DNA of 9,769 bases from an uncultured Oscillospiraceae bacterium (GTDB lineage: Bacteria; Bacillota; Clostridia; Oscillospirales; Oscillospiraceae): positions 1-9,769 of the forward strand of contig CAKTKF010000022.1 of assembly GCA_934569215.1 (NCBI GenBank), in the 5' to 3' direction. A model generated the notes under the pieces. It was given only the letters and a program-made list of their open reading frames with translations. It had not been told where the DNA came from and did not search any database. The translations under genes were made by a program, and so were the position numbers. The number at the start of each line of letters is the position of its first letter. Position 1 is the stretch's first letter. Shown here one piece after another: positions 6,003-9,769 of the stretch.

Positions 6003-6019
6003 TCCCCCGTCATGGGGGA
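6003..6019 (+). other. Small GC hairpin in the tRNA 5' leader
   Basis: TCCCCC (6003-6008) pairs with GGGGGA (6014-6019) around a 5-nt loop, ending 4 nt before the mature tRNA 5' end. It has no T run, so termination is unlikely. It may influence RNase P processing or folding. Confidence 0.4.
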
Positions 6020-6023
6020 ACAT

Positions 6024-6111
6024 GCCGCTGTGGTGGAATAGGTAGACACCCGAGACTTAAAATCTCGTTCTGGTTTCCAGAGTACCGGTTCGAGCCCGGT
6101 CAGCGGCACCA
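6024..6111 (+). tRNA. tRNA-Leu, anticodon UAA, CCA encoded
   Basis: A complete class II (long variable arm) tRNA. The acceptor arm GCCGCTG (6024-6030) pairs with CAGCGGC (6101-6107), followed by discriminator A and CCA (6109-6111). The anticodon stem CGAGA/TCTCG encloses the loop CTTAAAA with anticodon TAA at 6058-6060. The variable arm has a CTGG/CCAG stem. The T arm is ACCGG-TTCGAGC-CCGGT (6084-6100). It reads UUA, and UUG by wobble. It has its own promoter and is followed directly by a terminator. Its last 22 bases plus one more recur at 6240-6262. Confidence 0.97.
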
Positions 6112-6112
6112 A
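6090..6112 (+). repeat. Direct repeat, copy 1 (tRNA-Leu 3' end)
   Basis: 23 bases from the T-loop to one base past CCA, identical to 6240-6262. This is the segment that tRNA-targeting integrases commonly use as an attachment site. Confidence 0.9.
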
Positions 6113-6147
6113 TAACAGGGATACCCCGCTGGGGTATCCCTGTTATT
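6111..6147 (+). terminator. Terminator of tRNA-Leu, perfect 17-bp stem
   Basis: Arms at 6111-6127 and 6131-6147 are exact inverted copies (AATAACAGGGATACCCC and its complement) around the 3-nt loop GCT. The 3' arm ends TGTTATT. The stem starts on the final A of CCA. It is symmetric and would also work on the minus strand. Confidence 0.8.
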
Positions 6148-6179
6148 ATATCTGGGTCAGGGCTCGAACCCATCTAAAT

Positions 6180-6202
6180 GCAATGGTTCGGTGAACCATT
6201 GC
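6180..6202. repeat. Perfect 10-bp hairpin in the tRNA-adjacent module
   Basis: GCAATGGTTC (6180-6189) and GAACCATTGC (6193-6202) pair perfectly around GGT. No T run follows. It abuts the next hairpin directly. Confidence 0.75.
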
Positions 6203-6226
6203 CAAACGCCGGCTGGACGGCGTTTG
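6203..6226. repeat. Second perfect hairpin in the tRNA-adjacent module
   Basis: CAAACGCC (6203-6210) and GGCGTTTG (6219-6226) pair perfectly around an 8-nt loop. With the preceding hairpin it forms a tandem pair like those of dispersed repetitive extragenic elements. Confidence 0.75.
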
Positions 6227-6239
6227 CTCCTTAATATAA

Positions 6240-6262
6240 TCGAGCCCGGTCAGCGGCACCAA
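6240..6262 (+). repeat. Direct repeat, copy 2 (tRNA-Leu 3'-end fragment)
   Basis: An exact 23-base copy of 6090-6112, starting in the T-loop and including CCA. The 5' part of a tRNA is absent: the upstream bases are TTAATATAA and no anticodon arm can be found. It is therefore a fragment, not a second tRNA gene. Confidence 0.9.
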
Positions 6263-6268
6263 ACCAAT

Positions 6269-6313
6269 ATAATCCGAACCAGGTCTTCCCTGTGGGAGAT
6301 GGGTTCGGATTAT
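6269..6313 (+). terminator. Terminator-like hairpin after the duplicated tRNA end
   Basis: ATAATCCGAACC (6269-6280) pairs perfectly over 12 bp with GGTTCGGATTAT (6302-6313). The interior TTCCC/GGGAG can extend the structure. The sequence after it, TATTTGCCTTCTTTG, is T-rich. It may be the original terminator of the tRNA gene before the intervening segment arrived. Confidence 0.6.
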
Positions 6314-6416
6314 TTGCCTTCTTTGAGAGATTAGAGAAAACACATATCCGGAACGGTGTTATTAAAAAACCGGAATTCAAATCCGAATATCACGCAGAAC
6401 TTTTTCCGCTTTTTCC

Positions 6417-6445
6417 TTGCACGAAACGAATGTTTGTGCTATAAT
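6417..6445 (+). promoter_or_regulatory. Promoter of the ABC exporter operon (extended -10)
   Basis: A perfect TATAAT (6440-6445) is preceded by TGC (6437-6439), an extended -10. TTGCAC (6417-6422) lies 17 bases upstream. The start would be near 6452, leaving an untranslated leader of about 110 nt. Confidence 0.7.
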
Positions 6446-6495
6446 AACAAGAATTTGTCCGCCGTTCCTGGAATTTGTGGAAGGGAGGCGGCAAG

Positions 6496-6539
6496 GGAAA
6501 CTGCGGTGAGATCGACCGGTTTCACTGGGATTTCCTTTT
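6496..6539 (+). promoter_or_regulatory. Structured leader of the ABC exporter mRNA, possible attenuator
   Basis: GGAAA (6496-6500) can pair with TTTCC (6531-6535), followed by TTTT (6536-6539). Inside, CGGT (6504-6507) pairs with ACCG (6515-6518), and AAAC (6498-6501) could instead pair with GTTT (6519-6522). The competing pairings and T run suggest attenuation, but the stems are short and no clear leader peptide with a ribosome binding site is visible. Confidence 0.25.
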
Positions 6540-6562
6540 ATAGGAGAAAAGGAGGGATTTTC

Positions 6563-8344
6563 TTGATTTTCGGCAAGCATATCAACGTCTATTACCGCAA
6601 GTACGCGCTGGCTCTGCTGACGGGGCTGCTGGCTCTGTTTACCGTGGACTATTTGCAGCTGAAGGTGCCTGAACTTTATCAGCTGGTCATCAACGGGTTG
6701 AACCAGGGATATATTGTGGAAAACGGCGTACAGGTGCCCTTTGATATGGCGTTCCTGCTGGACAGGATCTGCATGCCCATGGTCGGCATCATCCTTGCCA
6801 TCGTCTTCGGTCGGTTCCTGTGGCGGGTAACGATCTTCGGCGCGGCGACCAGAGTGGAGACGGATCTGCGAGATAAGATGTTCCGCCACGCGGAGGATCT
6901 GAGCCGGGAGTACTACCAGGTGAACAAGGTAGGCAATCTCATGAGCCTGTTCACCAATGACCTGGACACCGTTCAGGAGTGCTACGGCTGGGGCTTCATG
7001 CAGTTCTTTGACCCCATCATTCTGTGTTCTCTGGCCATTACCAAGATGTGGCGCATGGATCACCTGCTCACCATCCTGTCCCTGATCCCCATGGGACTGC
7101 TGTTCGCCAGCGCCGCAGTGGTGGGCAAGAACATGACCAAAAAGTGGGACTACCGGCAGAAGTGCTTCTCCGATCTGTCCGACTTCGCCCAGGAGAGCTT
7201 TTCCGGCATCGCCGTCATCAAGGCCTTTGTGAAGGAGGCCAAGGAGCTGATGGCCTTTGAAAAGCTGAACCGGGACAGCGAGGACTCCAACATCGCCTTC
7301 ACCAAGACCTCCGTGCTGATGCGGATTCTGGTGACCACCTTCGTGGAGAGCGTCATCTGCGTGATTTTGGGCTACGGCGGCTATCTGGTCTATCAGGGGA
7401 AGTTCAACGCCGGTCAGCTTATGGAGTTCATCGGCTACTTCAACGCCGTGGTCTGGCCCATTATGGCAGTGGCCGATCTGATCGACATGACCTCCCGGGG
7501 GAAAGCGTCCCTGAAGCGGATCAGTGAGCTGCTGGATGCGCCCAGAAACGTCTTCGACCGCCCGGGCGTTCAGGAGCTGACGAACCCCAAGGGCGAGATC
7601 GAGTTCCGGGATCTGAGCTTTACCTACCCCGACGGGGAGATTCCCGCGCTGGAGCATGTGTCCTTTACCATCCACCCCGGCGAAAGCATCGGTCTGCTGG
7701 GCAAGACCGGCTCCGGCAAGACCACTCTGGTAGACCTGATTCTGCGCACCTACAATGTAAGCGACGGGCAGCTGTTCCTGGACGGCAGGGATGTGAACGA
7801 CCTCTCCATCCGCTCCGTCCGTGACGCCTGCGCCTATGTACCCCAGGACAACTTCCTGTTCTCGGACACCATTGAGAACAATATCGCCTTCGGCAAGTCC
7901 GAAACCGTCTCCGAGGAGATTCGACGGGCGGCCAAGCTGGCGGATATTGACGGCAATATCTCCGAATTCCAGATGGGCTATCAGACCGTGCTGGGGGAAC
8001 GGGGCGTTACCGTCTCCGGCGGCCAGAAGCAGCGTATCTCCATTGCCCGGGCGCTGATGAAGGACGCGCCCATTCTGATTCTGGACGATTCCGTATCCGC
8101 CGTGGATACCAAAACGGAAAAGGCCATTCTGGACAATCTGCGCGCCACTCGGGCGGGCAAGACCACCATTCTCATTGCCCACCGTATTTCCACCATCGAG
8201 CGGATGGACAAGGTGCTGTTCATTGAGGGCGGGCGTCTTGCGGGCTTTGACACCCATGACAAGCTGTACGCGGCCAATCCCGCCTACCGCAAAATGGTAG
8301 ACCTGCAGCGGCTGGAGGAAGAAGGAGGTGCGGTCAATGCGTGA
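6563..8344 (+). CDS. ABC exporter subunit 1 (permease-ATPase half-transporter, degenerate catalytic site)
   Basis: This 593-residue half-transporter has a six-helix type IV exporter membrane domain (about 12-310) and a nucleotide-binding domain (about 348-580). The latter shows A-loop Y355, Walker A GKTGSGKT (380-387), Q-loop Q428, signature VSGGQ (484-488), Walker B LILDD with D508, and H-loop H540. The residue after the Walker B Asp is D509, where active exporters carry Glu. That change marks the non-catalytic site of heterodimeric exporters such as BmrC or TM287. The frame is open back to 6356, but the TTG at 6563 is chosen because GGAGGG lies 6 nt upstream and the family's N-terminal sequence begins there. 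It overlaps subunit 2 by 8 nt. Substrates are likely drugs, lipids or peptides and cannot be told from sequence. Confidence 0.94.
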   Translation: MIFGKHINVYYRKYALALLTGLLALFTVDYLQLKVPELYQLVINGLNQGYIVENGVQVPFDMAFLLDRICMPMVGIILAIVFGRFLWRVTIFGAATRVETDLRDKMFRHAEDLSREYYQVNKVGNLMSLFTNDLDTVQECYGWGFMQFFDPIILCSLAITKMWRMDHLLTILSLIPMGLLFASAAVVGKNMTKKWDYRQKCFSDLSDFAQESFSGIAVIKAFVKEAKELMAFEKLNRDSEDSNIAFTKTSVLMRILVTTFVESVICVILGYGGYLVYQGKFNAGQLMEFIGYFNAVVWPIMAVADLIDMTSRGKASLKRISELLDAPRNVFDRPGVQELTNPKGEIEFRDLSFTYPDGEIPALEHVSFTIHPGESIGLLGKTGSGKTTLVDLILRTYNVSDGQLFLDGRDVNDLSIRSVRDACAYVPQDNFLFSDTIENNIAFGKSETVSEEIRRAAKLADIDGNISEFQMGYQTVLGERGVTVSGGQKQRISIARALMKDAPILILDDSVSAVDTKTEKAILDNLRATRAGKTTILIAHRISTIERMDKVLFIEGGRLAGFDTHDKLYAANPAYRKMVDLQRLEEEGGAVNA

Positions 8345-9769
8345 GTATCTTCCCCTTCTGATCGTCTGCGCCGTCATCGGTGTGTTTACGATCCTGTTTC
8401 TGGCAGCCTATGCCGTGCTGAAGCGGAAAACCAAGGCGGAGACCAGCGAACGGCACATGTCCGACAGCGAGATCATCAAACGGCTGCTGCGCTATGCCAA
8501 GCCCTATCAAAAGGATTTTGTTCTGGTGTTTCTCATTATGCTGGTGTCCATCGCCTATGACGTAGTGTCCCCCCTGCTGGTGGCGGACATCCAGGGTACC
8601 ATCAAGCAGAGCTTCGAACTTTCCCGGCTCTATTCGCTGGTTGCCGTGTACGCTGGCATTCTGGCTGTGTCCATGGTCTGCACCTATTTCCAGGCCATGA
8701 TCTTGCAGAAGACCGGGCAGAAGATTCTGTCCCAGATCCGTCTGGACACCTTTACCCACATTGAGCAGCTGTCCCACGCTCAGCTGAACCAGATTCCCGT
8801 GGGCAAGCTGGTGACGAGAGTCACCAACGATCCCAACTCCATCAGCTACCTGTTCACCAACATTCTGGTGACGCTGGCGAAGAACTCCCTGGTAATCATC
8901 GGCGTGCTGGCGGCCATGCTGATCCTGAACTACGCCCTGACGCTGATGGTGCTGTGCTTTGTGCCGTTCCTGGTGATTTTTACCATTATCTTCCAGAAAT
9001 TCTCCCGCCATGTCCACCGCACGGTCAACAACGCCCGGACGGATGTAAACACCTACCTGTCCGAGAACCTCTCCGGCATGAAGGTCACCCAGATCTTCAA
9101 CCAGGAGCAGCGGAAAATGGACGAGTTTCTGGTTCGCAGCAAGCGCCTGGAGAAGACCAAGATGAACCGGATGTTCGTCTTCGGCATCTTTAGACCCATG
9201 GTGTATATGCTGTTCGTCACCTCCAACCTGTTCCTGTTCTATATCGGCTGCAAGGGCTACATCAAGGACACAACCTTCCTGGGGCAGACCATTACCAGCG
9301 AGACGGTGGTCGCTTTCTATATGTATATCTCCCGGTTCTTTAACCCCATCCAGGCTCTGGCCGAGCAGTTTGATATGCTGGAGCAGTCCTTCGCCGCGGC
9401 GGAGAAGATCTTCACCATTCTGGATATGGTCCCTGAGGTGGTAGACGAGCCGGACGCCATCGAGTTGAAGGAAATCAAGGGCGAAATTGAGTTCAGGGAC
9501 GTGTGGTTTGCATATAATCCCGGCGAGTGGGTGTTGAAGGGTGTTTCCTTCCATGTGTATCCCAAGCAGACCGTGGCCTTTGTGGGGGCTACCGGCTCCG
9601 GAAAGTCCACCATTCTGAACCTGATCTGCCGGAACTACGACATTCAGAAGGGACAAATTCTGATCGACGGCATCGATATCCGGCACATCAAGATTGCCTC
9701 TCTGCGCAGCCACTTCGGCCAGATGCTCCAGGATGTGTTCCTGTTCGCGGGGGACATCCGCAGCAACAT
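8337..9769 (+). CDS. ABC exporter subunit 2 (permease-ATPase half-transporter), cut by window edge
   Basis: The visible 477 codons start MREYLPLLIV with a hydrophobic segment at about 4-28 not found in subunit 1. A linker (KRKTKAETSERHMSDSE) follows, then the six-helix exporter domain (about 55-350). The nucleotide-binding domain begins with EIEFRDVWFAY and has Walker A GATGSGKST (417-425) and the Q-loop at Q465 in MLQDVFLFAGD. The signature, Walker B and H-loop lie beyond the window. The ATG has AGGAGG 8 nt upstream, inside the end of subunit 1, and overlaps it by 8 nt, as expected for a co-translated heterodimer. If the dimer follows BmrCD or TM287/288, this subunit should carry the catalytic Glu after Walker B. 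Confidence 0.94.
   Translation, partial: MREYLPLLIVCAVIGVFTILFLAAYAVLKRKTKAETSERHMSDSEIIKRLLRYAKPYQKDFVLVFLIMLVSIAYDVVSPLLVADIQGTIKQSFELSRLYSLVAVYAGILAVSMVCTYFQAMILQKTGQKILSQIRLDTFTHIEQLSHAQLNQIPVGKLVTRVTNDPNSISYLFTNILVTLAKNSLVIIGVLAAMLILNYALTLMVLCFVPFLVIFTIIFQKFSRHVHRTVNNARTDVNTYLSENLSGMKVTQIFNQEQRKMDEFLVRSKRLEKTKMNRMFVFGIFRPMVYMLFVTSNLFLFYIGCKGYIKDTTFLGQTITSETVVAFYMYISRFFNPIQALAEQFDMLEQSFAAAEKIFTILDMVPEVVDEPDAIELKEIKGEIEFRDVWFAYNPGEWVLKGVSFHVYPKQTVAFVGATGSGKSTILNLICRNYDIQKGQILIDGIDIRHIKIASLRSHFGQMLQDVFLFAGDIRSN

Noticed and set aside
6003..6019. Terminator of the DnaD-YfbR operon
   Set aside because: The stem is only 6 bp, is followed by AACATG rather than a T run, and lies inside the predicted tRNA precursor.
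6240..6262. Second tRNA-Leu gene
   Set aside because: Only the T-loop-to-CCA part is present; there is no D arm, anticodon arm or 5' acceptor strand upstream.
6146..6343. Minus-strand 65-residue open frame with VPLTGLDYI, and a similar one ending near 6112
   Set aside because: Its sequence is the reverse complement of the tRNA 3' end and hairpins. Such frames are commonly annotated next to tRNA genes but are artefacts.
6356..6562. Upstream in-frame extension of ABC subunit 1
   Set aside because: The extension contains the promoter and leader, has no ribosome binding site at its start and no similarity to exporter N-termini; the TTG at 6563 has a strong site.
6377..8377. Very long minus-strand open frame across the ABC exporter gene
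   Set aside because: It is antisense to a gene with all ABC motifs, its translation is rich in His, Gly and Gln with no domain, and it lacks a plausible ribosome binding site. It reflects high GC at third codon positions of the real gene.
8334..9713. Long minus-strand open frame across ABC subunit 2
   Set aside because: The same artefact: antisense to a recognisable exporter, low-complexity His/Gly/Gln-rich composition.

Overview
The window looks like chromosomal DNA of a high-GC, spore-forming-lineage Clostridia, probably Oscillospirales. This is inferred from AGGAGG-type ribosome binding sites, a BofA-family protein, a DnaD/DnaI-type primosome pair, and a tRNA gene with an encoded CCA end. 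I saw no phage, plasmid or transposase gene and no CRISPR array.

Layout. On the minus strand at the left are a sensor histidine kinase (cut by the window edge, positions 1-314) and its OmpR/PhoB-type response regulator (316-1011). A divergent intergenic region separates them from a plus-strand MscS-family mechanosensitive channel (1213-2007). The channel gene converges through a strong shared hairpin on a minus-strand BofA-family gene (2053-2310). About 550 bases without a protein gene follow (2311-2857). They hold an AT-rich palindrome, two hairpins, the second with a T run that could terminate a small RNA, and the promoter of the next operon.

Positions 2858-5929 hold a tight plus-strand operon: a DnaD-domain protein, a DnaI/DnaC-like helicase-loader ATPase, a Gph-like HAD phosphatase, and a YfbR-like HD-domain 5'-deoxynucleotidase. 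Adjacent genes overlap or nearly touch. The operon joins replicative helicase loading to small phosphatases acting on nucleotides or DNA-repair debris. Its promoter has an extended -10 and a perfect operator-like palindrome at the expected transcription start.

Next come a tRNA-Leu(UAA) gene with its own promoter (6024-6111) and a near-perfect 17-bp terminator hairpin. A 23-bp exact copy of the tRNA 3' end lies 150 bp downstream, followed by another terminator-like hairpin. The segment between the copies is made mostly of hairpins and encodes nothing convincing. It looks like a tRNA-associated repeat or the remnant of an integration site, and is the most unusual part of the window.

The right end is a two-gene ABC exporter operon (6563 to beyond the edge) with its own promoter and a leader of about 110 nt. 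The first subunit has Asp in place of the catalytic Glu after Walker B, which predicts a heterodimeric exporter of the BmrCD/LmrCD/TM287-288 type. The second subunit overlaps it by 8 nt and is cut by the window edge after its Q-loop.
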